IMG/VR virus record: IMGVR_UViG_3300025109_002457 | Location: 1-21,266 of that record | Source: a virus | DNA length: 21,266 nucleotides | Reading direction: 5' to 3' (one strand) | Part shown: one piece after another, positions 8,099 to 15,528 of the stretch | How positions within the stretch are numbered: the first letter of the stretch is position 1 | Layout: each line of letters starts with the position of its first letter | The notes under the pieces: model-generated | What the model saw: only the letters and a program-made list of their open reading frames with translations | Told to the model about the DNA's origin: nothing | The model's database searches: none | Program-made: the position numbers and the translations under genes

Positions 8099-8556
8099 AC
8101 AGGTTTGTTAGCTTCTGGCACGCGTCCTTTAGCAAGAGCACTGCTGCTTTGCACTTTGCCGCCGCCGACTTCCCATAACATTTCAATTCCAAGTTCTTCA
8201 CAAACTGCCATTTCTGGAGTGTTGTTGTTTGTCCTGTCGCCGCCATTAGCAAAATAATCTGGCTTGAATTTTCGCAGAGCCTTACACACTGTGTCGTCGG
8301 CATCGTCTGCCTGAATGACTATAGAAACGCCCCGCATACATGAGAGAATTTCTTGCCTTTCTGCAAAAGACATAAATACAAATCCCTTTTTTCTTTGTAA
8401 CCACTCGTCAGAATTGGCAACAACAATTAATTTTCCATATTTTGCCGCTTCTTGTATCATGCGACAATGACCTTTATGAACCGGGTCAAATCCTCCACTA
8501 ACCATAATAGTTTTGGCTTCTCGGTGTCTTCTATATTCATTGTAATGGTGTGCCAT
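8092..8556 (-). CDS. Cytidylyltransferase-like nucleotidyltransferase (HldE C-domain/TagD type)
   Basis: This 154-residue protein contains the HxGH-superfamily signature GGFDPVHKGH (21-30) with the nucleotide-binding histidines H27 and H30. NGGDR (104-108) follows, and VQSSSAL (135-141) takes the place of the ISTT phosphate-contact motif. In this family the enzyme transfers AMP or CMP from the NTP to a phosphorylated small molecule such as heptose-1-phosphate or glycerol-3-phosphate, releasing pyrophosphate. The NGGD pattern is nearer to the ADP-heptose synthase (HldE/RfaE) domain than to TagD. Substrate is not readable. It joins the GroES-like gene by TAATG. The three genes 6285-8556 probably act together on an activated sugar or similar group. 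Confidence 0.88.
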   Translation of the reverse strand: MAHHYNEYRRHREAKTIMVSGGFDPVHKGHCRMIQEAAKYGKLIVVANSDEWLQRKKGFVFMSFAERQEILSCMRGVSIVIQADDADDTVCKALRKFKPDYFANGGDRTNNNTPEMAVCEELGIEMLWEVGGGKVQSSSALAKGRVPEANKPVC

Positions 8557-8849
8557 TATTCTTTATTCTCCTTAAGTTTTGCAATGACATAATTGTCTAA
8601 TATTAAATAATGTTTGTCTCCTCCATATTCTATTTCTTCGATCATGCTCCGATCTACTAGGATCTGTTCTCCCTTGACTATAGACTCTAATCGACAGTCG
8701 GGTGCCCAATCAAATACGGTGGCAGCACAATATCTTCCCTCAATTTTAGTATAATCATCTGGCAAGAGGATTGTTGTTTGTTCTTTTATTTTATCTTTCT
8801 TAACATGCTCTGGCATGATTAATATATGTCTGTTAAATGGTTCTAGCAT
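8556..8849 (-). CDS. GroES-like co-chaperonin
   Basis: This 97-residue protein has the GroES length and pattern. It opens MLEPFNRHILIMPEHVKKD, followed by EQTTILLPDDYTKIEG where the mobile loop that docks on GroEL sits. GEQILVDRSMIEEIEYGG and YLILDNYVIAKL form the closing beta strands. I chose the ATG at 8849 because AAGGAG lies 5 bases upstream. A GTG at 8867 would start upstream of that Shine-Dalgarno and inside the RNR gene. Known phage co-chaperonins (T4 gp31, RB49 CocO) cap host GroEL to fold the capsid protein. No GroEL gene is visible, so the same use of the host chaperonin is inferred. Its position among nucleotide genes rather than head genes is notable. Confidence 0.87.
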   Translation of the reverse strand: MLEPFNRHILIMPEHVKKDKIKEQTTILLPDDYTKIEGRYCAATVFDWAPDCRLESIVKGEQILVDRSMIEEIEYGGDKHYLILDNYVIAKLKENKE

Positions 8850-8859
8850 TTTTTCTCCT

Positions 8860-11271
8860 TTATCCACATTTTGCGTATCCGCAGCTTTTGCAGGTTAAAC
8901 AGCCCTCAATATAAATAAGTCCATCGCCCACCCCACAAGAAGGGCACTCTTTATCAGATGCTTCTGTTCCGTCCTTAATGTAGTTTTTAAGGACTCTCGC
9001 AACACACTTGGCAAAGCTGAACATGTCACTATCTCGATCTTTTTGCATCTGTTCTACTGCGTATTGAATATTTGCACCGTGGCGAAGGGAGAGGCTAATC
9101 AATCGCGTAAAGGCGGAATTATTCGGGTTATCAAAAACTTTTACGATGTCTCTTACCCTTATTTCGTCTCCGTTTATGCCCACCATGAGATCATAAACAG
9201 AATTCATCGTTTTTCTCGGATGTTTGACTAAAAGCCCTTCTGTGTGCTTCTGTGGGATCTCAATTAAATTTGATAAACCTCCCATAACTTCGTATGGTTT
9301 GCCGTCTAGAAGTCCAACCAAGATTATCCACTTTTCCCCTTGGATGGTTGTATGGTAAATATCACAAGGTAGTTCTTTGGGACGCACAGTGGCAGTATTT
9401 TGTGGAAAAACGTTTTTTTCCTTTTCGGACACCAAAACACCAGAACGAGAGCCATCGACATAAACCGTAATCCCCTTTAAGCCCGATTTCCAGCCTAATT
9501 GATAGAGATTGCCAACGATTTCGGGGGATGTATCTTTGGGTAAATTAATCGTGGAGCTAATGGAGTGATCGATGTGCTTTTGAATTGCGGCTTGAATACG
9601 AACCCTAATTTCCCAATCAATTTGATCCGATTCGGTAAAAAAGTCAGGAACTTCATCAGTCTCCATCAGGTTAAGATATTGTCTAATATTGTGGTGGAAT
9701 ACACTATATTCACTCCACCTGTCTCCCAGGTCATCGACAAAATCTGCCTCTATGTGTTCCTCGTTGTGTGAAAGTTTACGACGGCGAGTATATGAATTTC
9801 TAAACACTGGCTCGATACCGGAACTGGTTTGTGACATAATCGAAACGGAGCCTGTTGGGGCGTTTGTGAGAATAGATATATTTCGCCTTCCGTGCTGAGC
9901 GATCAGCAACTGTAATTCTGGGGGCAATAATTTAATAAATTCATTGTCCTTTTCCTTTTCCCAGTTAAACACTGGAAAAGAGCCTCGTTCTTCGGATAGA
10001 CGAACGCTTTCTGTATAAGCGGCAATTTTCAAAGTCTCATAAATTTTGTCAATCATTGAGATTGCTTCTTTAGAGTCATAGGCTAAGTTAAGGCAAGCCA
10101 GGGCATCTGCCAAGCCGTGCGTGCCTAAACCAGTTCGCCTTCCATTAACGCATGCCGTTTTAAGGCGTTCCCATAGCGCTTTCTCATCCGACGTGTCGCA
10201 GCAAGAAATAATATTATCAAGCTTTTCTATTTCAAGCTCTACTAAATCATCAGATAGTCTCATTGCTTTGGCAACAGTGTTTGAAAATCTGGAAAAATTG
10301 AACTCCGTATTTTTCTGGAACTTTCGATCTACAAAACTTTTTAGATTTACGGAGATCAGACGACACGAATCATATGCTGAGAGGGGGATCTCTCCACAAG
10401 GATTGGTGCATATTGTCTTGAACCCATCGTCAGCATATGCCTGGGCAGGGAGATACTTTTCAATGTTTCCCCACATTAAAAGTCCTGGTTCTGCTGTCTG
10501 TGTTGCAGACTCAACAATGGTATCCCATAACTGTTTTGCATCGATGTGTTTACTTATAGTAGGTGCTTCGCTTCCGACTGGAAAGTGTAAGGTAAACTCT
10601 TCATTACTCTCCACTGCCTCCATGAAGTCGTCGCTTATTTTCACCGAAATGTTTGCGCCAGTAACTTTAGTTAAGTTCTGCTTCATGGTAACAAAGTTTT
10701 CAATATCAGGATGGCGCACATCCATTGTAATCATAAGTGCGCCACGACGACCATTTTGACCAATCATTCGGCAAACATAAGAATAAAAATCTGCAAACGA
10801 CCAAGCCCCTGTGGTGGTGCCTGCCGAATTATTAACTGGTGTTCCCTCGGGACGTAAATTGCTGATGTCTAGACCGACTCCGCAGCGACGTTTAAAGAGG
10901 TTGGCAAGATACTTCCCCGAATCAATGATTGAAGATATATTATCGTCGGGCGATTCTACAACTACACAATTTGAAAGAGAGACATTAACATAATCGTTAC
11001 CAATGCCCATCATTGGAGAGCCTTGGGGAACAATATATTTAAAGTCCTTTAGAAGTTCATAAATTTCCTGTTCAGGTAAGGAGTTCGTGCCTCCAAACTG
11101 TTTTTCTATGCGAGCGAATTCGGATGCCAAACGATGATGCATGTCATCGGGGGTATGTTCAATAATATTTCCATCATTATCCTTAAGGGCATATTTCGTC
11201 AGCCACACATTTGTCGCAAGCTGATCGCCATTAAAATATTCGATGGCTGTGTTTTCTACATCGCTTGTCAA
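8860..11271 (-). CDS. nrdJ: Adenosylcobalamin-dependent (class II) ribonucleotide reductase
   Basis: This 803-residue enzyme reduces ribonucleotides to deoxyribonucleotides using coenzyme B12. Visible signatures are SNCVVVESPDD with redox Cys102, and NPCGE with N290, the thiyl-radical Cys292 and E294. DSCRL follows with the partner Cys303. GWKSGLKGITVYVDGSRSG is characteristic of class II enzymes. The C-terminal cysteine cluster (CPSCG, GCLTCKSCG, KCG) serves re-reduction by thioredoxin or zinc binding. No N-terminal ATP cone is seen, and no class I small subunit or class III activase lies nearby. The start is TTG at 11271, one base after the helicase stop, with AAGGAAGG just upstream. The next in-frame Met is 44 codons in, past conserved-looking sequence. 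The host must supply B12. Confidence 0.97.
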   Translation of the reverse strand: MTSDVENTAIEYFNGDQLATNVWLTKYALKDNDGNIIEHTPDDMHHRLASEFARIEKQFGGTNSLPEQEIYELLKDFKYIVPQGSPMMGIGNDYVNVSLSNCVVVESPDDNISSIIDSGKYLANLFKRRCGVGLDISNLRPEGTPVNNSAGTTTGAWSFADFYSYVCRMIGQNGRRGALMITMDVRHPDIENFVTMKQNLTKVTGANISVKISDDFMEAVESNEEFTLHFPVGSEAPTISKHIDAKQLWDTIVESATQTAEPGLLMWGNIEKYLPAQAYADDGFKTICTNPCGEIPLSAYDSCRLISVNLKSFVDRKFQKNTEFNFSRFSNTVAKAMRLSDDLVELEIEKLDNIISCCDTSDEKALWERLKTACVNGRRTGLGTHGLADALACLNLAYDSKEAISMIDKIYETLKIAAYTESVRLSEERGSFPVFNWEKEKDNEFIKLLPPELQLLIAQHGRRNISILTNAPTGSVSIMSQTSSGIEPVFRNSYTRRRKLSHNEEHIEADFVDDLGDRWSEYSVFHHNIRQYLNLMETDEVPDFFTESDQIDWEIRVRIQAAIQKHIDHSISSTINLPKDTSPEIVGNLYQLGWKSGLKGITVYVDGSRSGVLVSEKEKNVFPQNTATVRPKELPCDIYHTTIQGEKWIILVGLLDGKPYEVMGGLSNLIEIPQKHTEGLLVKHPRKTMNSVYDLMVGINGDEIRVRDIVKVFDNPNNSAFTRLISLSLRHGANIQYAVEQMQKDRDSDMFSFAKCVARVLKNYIKDGTEASDKECPSCGVGDGLIYIEGCLTCKSCGYAKCG

Positions 11272-11272
11272 T

Positions 11273-12637
11273 TTATCGCCCTTCCTTATATTTCTTATAT
11301 CTTTCTTTTAACTTGTCAGATTGTTGTTTGGCGGCATTGATCTGGACCTCACCGATGGTTTCCCCTGTTGATGGTAGAATGGCAATTTTGACTCTTGCCA
11401 AATCCATTTTGGCAGGATAAATAATACCATCTGGTCCAAATCTGTTCTTTGCTACAAACAGTCGCCCCGTATCATTATTTTTATCGTCAATAGTCCTGGA
11501 GACAGAAAAGATAAAATCTGCAACGAAGCACTTACTGTAGGCTTCGGAGATAGCTTCCATCGTAATGACTTCTGCATTTAACCCTGACCTGTTAGTTTGG
11601 GAAGCAGTCCAAACTGGACATTTCTGTTCCTGTGCGATGGCTCGCAACTCCTCATAAATAGATTCCAAGTCGTGCCTCTTCTCTCTCGTAGTTATAACGG
11701 GCTTTAATAAGTCTCCATAGTCTACCAAAATCATATCCACTTTTATATCTTTTTGTTTTAATTTTTCAAGGTGAATCTTAATTGTCTGGGTTGTAGCCGA
11801 CTTTGTGGGATACTCTTTAATAATTAGCTTTCCCTCAATTTCCTGAACCTTCTCATAAATCATTTCTTTAAAAGAGTGTAGCTCTGAAAGTCCGACACCG
11901 GTTACGCAGCTATCGTATCTGATACCGATGCTTGTATCTTGAAGTTCCAGGGTATAATGTACAACTGTCTTGCCTGCTTTCATCGCTTGAGTGCCTAAGT
12001 GAACTAGAGCCATTGACTTGCCTGCTCCGGTAGGAGCAATAACTACGCCCAATTCTCCGTTTCCAAGTCCGCCCTGGAGGAGAGCGTCGATTTCATCCCA
12101 TCCCGTTGCAATCGGATCCCTGGCTTTAATCTCAAATCTTTTCTCGAAATCTTGAATATAATCATATCCAAAATTCGAATCGTTTCCTAGTTTTAAGGCA
12201 TCATTTATAACTTTAGCGATTTCATCGAATGAAGATGACTTAAGAAGTGAAACAGATTGTATCATCGCAGATTTAAGAACCTGCTTGCGGCAAAAGTCAA
12301 GTGCTGTATTCTTTACAAACTCTGCATCTTTAATTTCGGTATTATAGATCCTTGCGAAAAAGTCTCTTGTCTGTTTCTTTACCGCATCCGTCTCATCGTC
12401 TAATTCTATTCGGAGAATAGTGGTAAGGATTTTTGAAGTTGGATGAACATTGTATTTCTCTTTATAACTGAAAATCTTATCAACAAAAACTTGTAGATAT
12501 TTAAGTTCAAAATATTCAGTTTCAAGAACCTCCTGAATCTGATCACAGAACGCTCGATCCTCAAGAATAAGAGCGGCAAGACCTTCTTGGAAAGTCTTGC
12601 CGTAGCGACTAAAACTGACTTGCTCTTGCGAGTTCAA
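11273..12637 (-). CDS. Replicative DNA helicase (DnaB / T4 gp41-like)
   Basis: This 454-residue RecA-fold helicase unwinds the phage fork. An N-terminal helical domain (about 1-165) precedes a motor domain with TGWDEIDALLQGGLGNGELG, Walker A APTGAGKS (201-208), the catalytic-glutamate strand YTLEL (E231) and Walker B MILVDYGDLL (D306). ASQTNRSG then gives the sensor motif that contacts the gamma phosphate. The start is TTG at 12637 with AGGA about 8 bases upstream; the nearest ATG upstream is out of frame. A promoter with a leader of about 19 bases precedes it. It heads the unit that runs through RNR. No primase or helicase loader is visible, so both may lie outside the window or come from the host. 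Confidence 0.93.
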   Translation of the reverse strand: MNSQEQVSFSRYGKTFQEGLAALILEDRAFCDQIQEVLETEYFELKYLQVFVDKIFSYKEKYNVHPTSKILTTILRIELDDETDAVKKQTRDFFARIYNTEIKDAEFVKNTALDFCRKQVLKSAMIQSVSLLKSSSFDEIAKVINDALKLGNDSNFGYDYIQDFEKRFEIKARDPIATGWDEIDALLQGGLGNGELGVVIAPTGAGKSMALVHLGTQAMKAGKTVVHYTLELQDTSIGIRYDSCVTGVGLSELHSFKEMIYEKVQEIEGKLIIKEYPTKSATTQTIKIHLEKLKQKDIKVDMILVDYGDLLKPVITTREKRHDLESIYEELRAIAQEQKCPVWTASQTNRSGLNAEVITMEAISEAYSKCFVADFIFSVSRTIDDKNNDTGRLFVAKNRFGPDGIIYPAKMDLARVKIAILPSTGETIGEVQINAAKQQSDKLKERYKKYKEGR

Positions 12638-12662
12638 CTCTTCCTCATATATTATATTTTAT

Positions 12663-12691
12663 ATTATAACCTGTTTAGAAACACAAGTCAA
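12663..12691 (-). promoter_or_regulatory. Sigma-70-type promoter for the helicase-RNR unit
   Basis: TTGACT (12686-12691), 17 bases ending in GGT, then TATAAT (12663-12668) on the minus strand. The GGTTATAATATAA core is identical to that of the dUTPase promoter at 2621. The predicted start near 12656 gives a leader of about 19 bases before the TTG start codon. Confidence 0.82.
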
Positions 12692-12694
12692 GCT

Positions 12695-13531
12695 TTATTG
12701 TTTAAGTGAGAGCATTGAATCATATGCCTTGCGCTTTGCGCCCGACAGCCTTTCAAGATAATCAGTTCTTCTCAATACCTTAAAGGCAAGATTTTCAACT
12801 GAATATGCCCCTATTGTGTCCAATCCAGTTTTTCGCATCTTTCGAATTTTTTCTTTTAGCTTGTCAGCGTATTTTTCTGCTTCTTCATACTTGCCGTCAT
12901 CAATTAATTGTTCTACACGATCAACCTGATCCATCAGGGATGCTGCTTTCTTTCTAATGTTGTCTTTGTCAAAATCTTTTGATTCGAAGGTGGGCTTCTT
13001 TAACCACTCACCTTTAAGAACTGAATATAGTCCTTGTGCTTCGTGGGGGTCGTTAATATCTTGAACATAAATTTCAACTTCAAACCCCTTAATTCTGATA
13101 TCGTGAAGACGATTCCATAACGCTTTCATTGCATTAAAATATTCTCGGACAAGATCAACCTTATCGTCTATGTCTCTGAAATCTAGTAAAATGTGTAAAT
13201 CTACATCAGAGAAGCGGGAATAATTATATGCTGCCAAAGAGCCCGTAAACGTGACATCCTCATATGGGACATCACCTACTTCGAGGGAGTCATAAAAATC
13301 ATTTGCGATAATCAATAACTTCGCCTGAATCTCTGGATCTAAATTGTCATCTGGCTGGTTCCAGAAGTCTCGATCAAGTCTATCGTGCATTTCAAAACTG
13401 GAAAGATCAACAGATTCTGGATCAACATCTTCTAAAAGAAATGCTTTAAGGTTGGCGACGAGCATTTCGGGAGACGGTGTAATGTTTTCCGATTCTTTAA
13501 ATGTGTTTACCCATTGCTTAAATAATTGCAT
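12695..13531 (-). CDS. Nucleotidyltransferase-fold protein (Pol beta-like, phage type)
   Basis: This 278-residue protein has the minimal nucleotidyltransferase signature FTGSLAAYNYSRFSDVDLHI. It comprises the Gly97-Ser98 loop and the metal-binding pair Asp109 and Asp111. FEVEIYVQD (about 150-158) offers a third acidic residue. The C-terminal third is rich in Lys and Glu and predicted helical (KYADKLKEKIRKMRK). Proteins of this superfamily transfer NMP to nucleic acid, antibiotic or protein. Substrate cannot be told here. I start at the ATG at 13531, 14 bases after the exonuclease stop. An upstream TTG at 13564 would overlap the exonuclease, and neither has a clear Shine-Dalgarno. It is last in the deaminase-exonuclease unit, so a nucleic-acid substrate is plausible. 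Confidence 0.85.
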   Translation of the reverse strand: MQLFKQWVNTFKESENITPSPEMLVANLKAFLLEDVDPESVDLSSFEMHDRLDRDFWNQPDDNLDPEIQAKLLIIANDFYDSLEVGDVPYEDVTFTGSLAAYNYSRFSDVDLHILLDFRDIDDKVDLVREYFNAMKALWNRLHDIRIKGFEVEIYVQDINDPHEAQGLYSVLKGEWLKKPTFESKDFDKDNIRKKAASLMDQVDRVEQLIDDGKYEEAEKYADKLKEKIRKMRKTGLDTIGAYSVENLAFKVLRRTDYLERLSGAKRKAYDSMLSLKQ

Positions 13532-13544
13532 GTTATAAATAGTT

Positions 13545-14507
13545 TCACAACTTTGAATCAGCAACTATCTTGTTCATTGCTGCAAACAAATCAGTGAAGT
13601 TCACCACTCCAAACCCATCTTCAATCATCATCGCTTTTACATTAGTTTTGGCGAGTTCCGGCTCAAAATTCTCAAGCGCATAATCGATCTTTTTCTTACC
13701 CTGAACGCTGAGAGACGGCGTATAAAGTTGCATGAGACGATAGTTTTCGTTGATAAGATCCTGATGTTCGATAACACTGTCATACGCCTTGACTTTGCCC
13801 TTGTTCTCTTCCGCGTGTATGACAAGGCTATCAATGCCAAATGACATATTCTCACCCAAAAAAGGAAATCTTTTGCTTACCGTGGGGAGCCCGACACCGC
13901 CGACGCCTGGAAGGTTGTCTGACTTGTCGCCTGCAACTGCGCGTGCAAGAGCAAAATTCTTTGGATGAATTCCATATTGTTCTACTAATGCTTTTTGGTT
14001 TATCACTTCTTTCTGAATGGGTCGGAATACGACAGTCTCATTATCGCACAACTGAAAGAAGTCTTTATCTGATGAGACAATAACTTTTTGCCAGCCATTG
14101 TAAAGTGGGTGTTGGGCAACGACGCTAATAATATCATCTGCTTCGACGGCAGGTAACACTAACTGTACAATCGGAAGTTCGTTAAGATATTCTGCCAGTC
14201 TTGTCTGTTGCCAAATTTTATTTGCGATCTCTTCGTTCGCGGAAAGATTGCGGATATCTCGATTTAAACGAATGGGCTTTCTGCCTTCCTTATATCCTTT
14301 GTTCTTCGTTTTGCGTTTTTGACTTCCGCCCTCTCCGTCCCAGCAAATTACTATTTCATCTGGTTTGGTATCGCGCACAAGTTTTTGTAGAATTTTCAAA
14401 AACCCCTTCATGCCGCCGATGGGTTGCCCGTTTGTAGACAAACTAGGATCGACAATATATGCTCTAAAGTACATATTAAGAGCATCAATAATAAGTAATC
14501 GTTTCAT
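13545..14507 (-). CDS. 5'-3' exonuclease / RNase H (T4 Rnh / FEN family)
   Basis: This 320-residue nuclease removes RNA primers and flaps from lagging-strand fragments. The metal-binding acidic residues of the PIN-like FEN family are present: D8 (LIIDALNMYFRAY), D57 (ICWDG), E122/D124/D125 (VEADDII), D147/D149 (SSDKDF) and D194/D197 (GDKSDNLPGV). The last lie in the helix-three-turn-helix that grips the DNA backbone. KRKTKNKGYKEGRK (64-77) is the disordered helical-arch region. Length fits T4 RNase H (305). It overlaps the preceding small gene by ATGA. It may supply the 5' nuclease function that the short family A polymerase lacks. Confidence 0.94.
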   Translation of the reverse strand: MKRLLIIDALNMYFRAYIVDPSLSTNGQPIGGMKGFLKILQKLVRDTKPDEIVICWDGEGGSQKRKTKNKGYKEGRKPIRLNRDIRNLSANEEIANKIWQQTRLAEYLNELPIVQLVLPAVEADDIISVVAQHPLYNGWQKVIVSSDKDFFQLCDNETVVFRPIQKEVINQKALVEQYGIHPKNFALARAVAGDKSDNLPGVGGVGLPTVSKRFPFLGENMSFGIDSLVIHAEENKGKVKAYDSVIEHQDLINENYRLMQLYTPSLSVQGKKKIDYALENFEPELAKTNVKAMMIEDGFGVVNFTDLFAAMNKIVADSKL

Positions 14508-14746
14508 TTCTTTGCCGGGTAATATTCAATTAATTCTCTTTCAATTTGGCGCTTCAGAAAGCTGTCAAGAACCTTGTGATATTGGTATCCCCATCCAATC
14601 ACTTCCCACATCGCAGGAATGTCTCTTTCTTTTTCTTCGCTATAATAAGGAGATTGCTTTTTGTGTAATATTGCTTGTTCTGGAATTCCATTGTCATACT
14701 TGACGAGCAGATCCCCTACTCTAAGCTTTATTCTTTTTTTACCCAT
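14504..14746 (-). CDS. Hypothetical protein
   Basis: This 80-residue basic protein has no family I recognise. It starts GKKRIKLRVGDLLVKYDNG, which reads like a small beta-barrel entry, followed by MWEVIGWGYQYHKVLDSFLK and a charged helix. It begins 7 bases after the deaminase stop and overlaps the exonuclease start by ATGA, so it is translated with them. The ribosome site is weak (GAGG 14 bases upstream), so translational coupling to the deaminase is likely. It could be a small nucleic-acid-binding or accessory protein, but there is no direct evidence. Confidence 0.7.
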   Translation of the reverse strand: MGKKRIKLRVGDLLVKYDNGIPEQAILHKKQSPYYSEEKERDIPAMWEVIGWGYQYHKVLDSFLKRQIERELIEYYPAKK

Positions 14747-14753
14747 AATATTT

Positions 14754-15149
14754 CTATAGCCTCACACATCCCAATTGTTGTTCATTAATAGAATAGAAAA
14801 CACGCCTAACACCCACATGGCGTAGAAGCGCTTCACACATTTCACACGGCTTAGAAAGACGAAGTTCGCCCCCTTTGCCGATTCGCACAACATATAGATC
14901 TGCTCCGCGAGTTGTAGTTCGATCTAACCCAAGAACACAGCCTAATTCAGCATGGTGTGTTGCATGTCCACAATCTCGTTTTCGAAATCGTTTGCCCAAT
15001 CTTGCATGCGAATTTTTATTAATAGAGACATTAAGCACGGAACTGCCTTTTACAAGGACAGCGCCGTGCCTATAATCTGGAGCTTCTGAATTTTCCGCTA
15101 TGCGTTTGCTAAGCTCTATGAATCGCTTTTGACGCCCTGCAATAGACAT
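14754..15149 (-). CDS. Zinc-dependent cytidine/deoxycytidylate deaminase family protein
   Basis: This 131-residue protein has the zinc site of nucleotide deaminases: HAE (H66, E68) and PCEMC (C102, C105). In phages such enzymes usually convert dCMP to dUMP, feeding thymidylate synthase together with dUTPase. Both activities are thus in this window, although no thymidylate synthase is. The protein is shorter than T4 dCMP deaminase (193), and its PCEMC motif is at the end of a short domain, so a cytidine or guanine-type substrate is not excluded. AAGGA precedes the ATG and a promoter lies about 20 bases upstream. It leads the unit containing the exonuclease and nucleotidyltransferase. Confidence 0.88.
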   Translation of the reverse strand: MSIAGRQKRFIELSKRIAENSEAPDYRHGAVLVKGSSVLNVSINKNSHARLGKRFRKRDCGHATHHAELGCVLGLDRTTTRGADLYVVRIGKGGELRLSKPCEMCEALLRHVGVRRVFYSINEQQLGCVRL

Positions 15150-15168
15150 TCGCTTTCCTTACTATGAT

Positions 15169-15197
15169 AATATAACATATTAACAGCAAGGTGTCAA
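15169..15197 (-). promoter_or_regulatory. Sigma-70-type promoter for the deaminase-exonuclease unit
   Basis: TTGACA (15192-15197), 17 bases ending in TGT, then TATATT (15169-15174) on the minus strand. The predicted start near 15162 leaves a leader of about 13 bases. The stretch TATGTTATATTAT and a following TAGTAAGG are shared with the SSB promoter at 17753, suggesting a common promoter subtype. Confidence 0.82.
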
Positions 15198-15204
15198 GTA
15201 GTTT

Positions 15205-15528
15205 TTAGCGATATCTGCGAGCGGGTGGAGTAGGTCTGCCACGACCCTTTACATACCTAACGTGTGTATGGGGTTGTCGATTAATTATATATCGCGGTAC
15301 TGTACGCAACTCCCAATATCCATGTACCCATCCCCCGCGAGGAGTTTGGTGTCCTTTAACCCATACCCATGCCTTAACTCTAACAGGTTGTTGCGCGTTG
15401 TGGTGCGGAGTATGATGTCGAACCGCAGGTGGATTCGGGCGAGCAGGTGCAGGCTCAGGGGGCGCGTGTGCGTGTACACTGCATCCCGTCAACCCAAAAA
15501 ATAGTGTAAATAATGTAGTTCTAATCAT
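15205..15528 (-). CDS. Small lipoprotein with WXXGXW-like repeat
   Basis: This 107-residue protein starts MIRTTLFTLFFGLTGC, a short lipoprotein signal peptide with lipobox LTGC, so Cys16 would be lipidated and the mature protein anchored in a membrane facing the periplasm. The mature part is Pro- and His-rich (APPEPAPARPNPP), then has AWVWVKGHQTPRGGWVHGYW. That resembles the YXWV/WXXGXW motif of small bacterial envelope lipoproteins. The tail is Arg-rich. It overlaps the small gene before it by ATGA and ends the recA unit. Possible roles are an outer-membrane spanin-like subunit, superinfection exclusion, or a host-derived envelope protein. None is shown by sequence. A lipoprotein in a replication block is unusual. 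Confidence 0.8.
   Translation of the reverse strand: MIRTTLFTLFFGLTGCSVHAHAPPEPAPARPNPPAVRHHTPHHNAQQPVRVKAWVWVKGHQTPRGGWVHGYWELRTVPRYIINRQPHTHVRYVKGRGRPTPPARRYR

Noticed and set aside
8556-8867. GTG start at 8867 for the GroES-like gene
   Set aside because: It would place AAGGAG inside the coding region and overlap RNR. The ATG at 8849 has the Shine-Dalgarno at 5 bases and begins at the usual GroES N-terminus.
10121-10759. A 212-codon open frame on the plus strand
   Set aside because: It lies wholly antisense to conserved RNR sequence, has no recognisable protein features, and every supported gene is on the minus strand.
12695-13564. TTG start at 13564 for the nucleotidyltransferase
   Set aside because: It overlaps the exonuclease end with no ribosome site; the ATG at 13531 lies cleanly after that stop.
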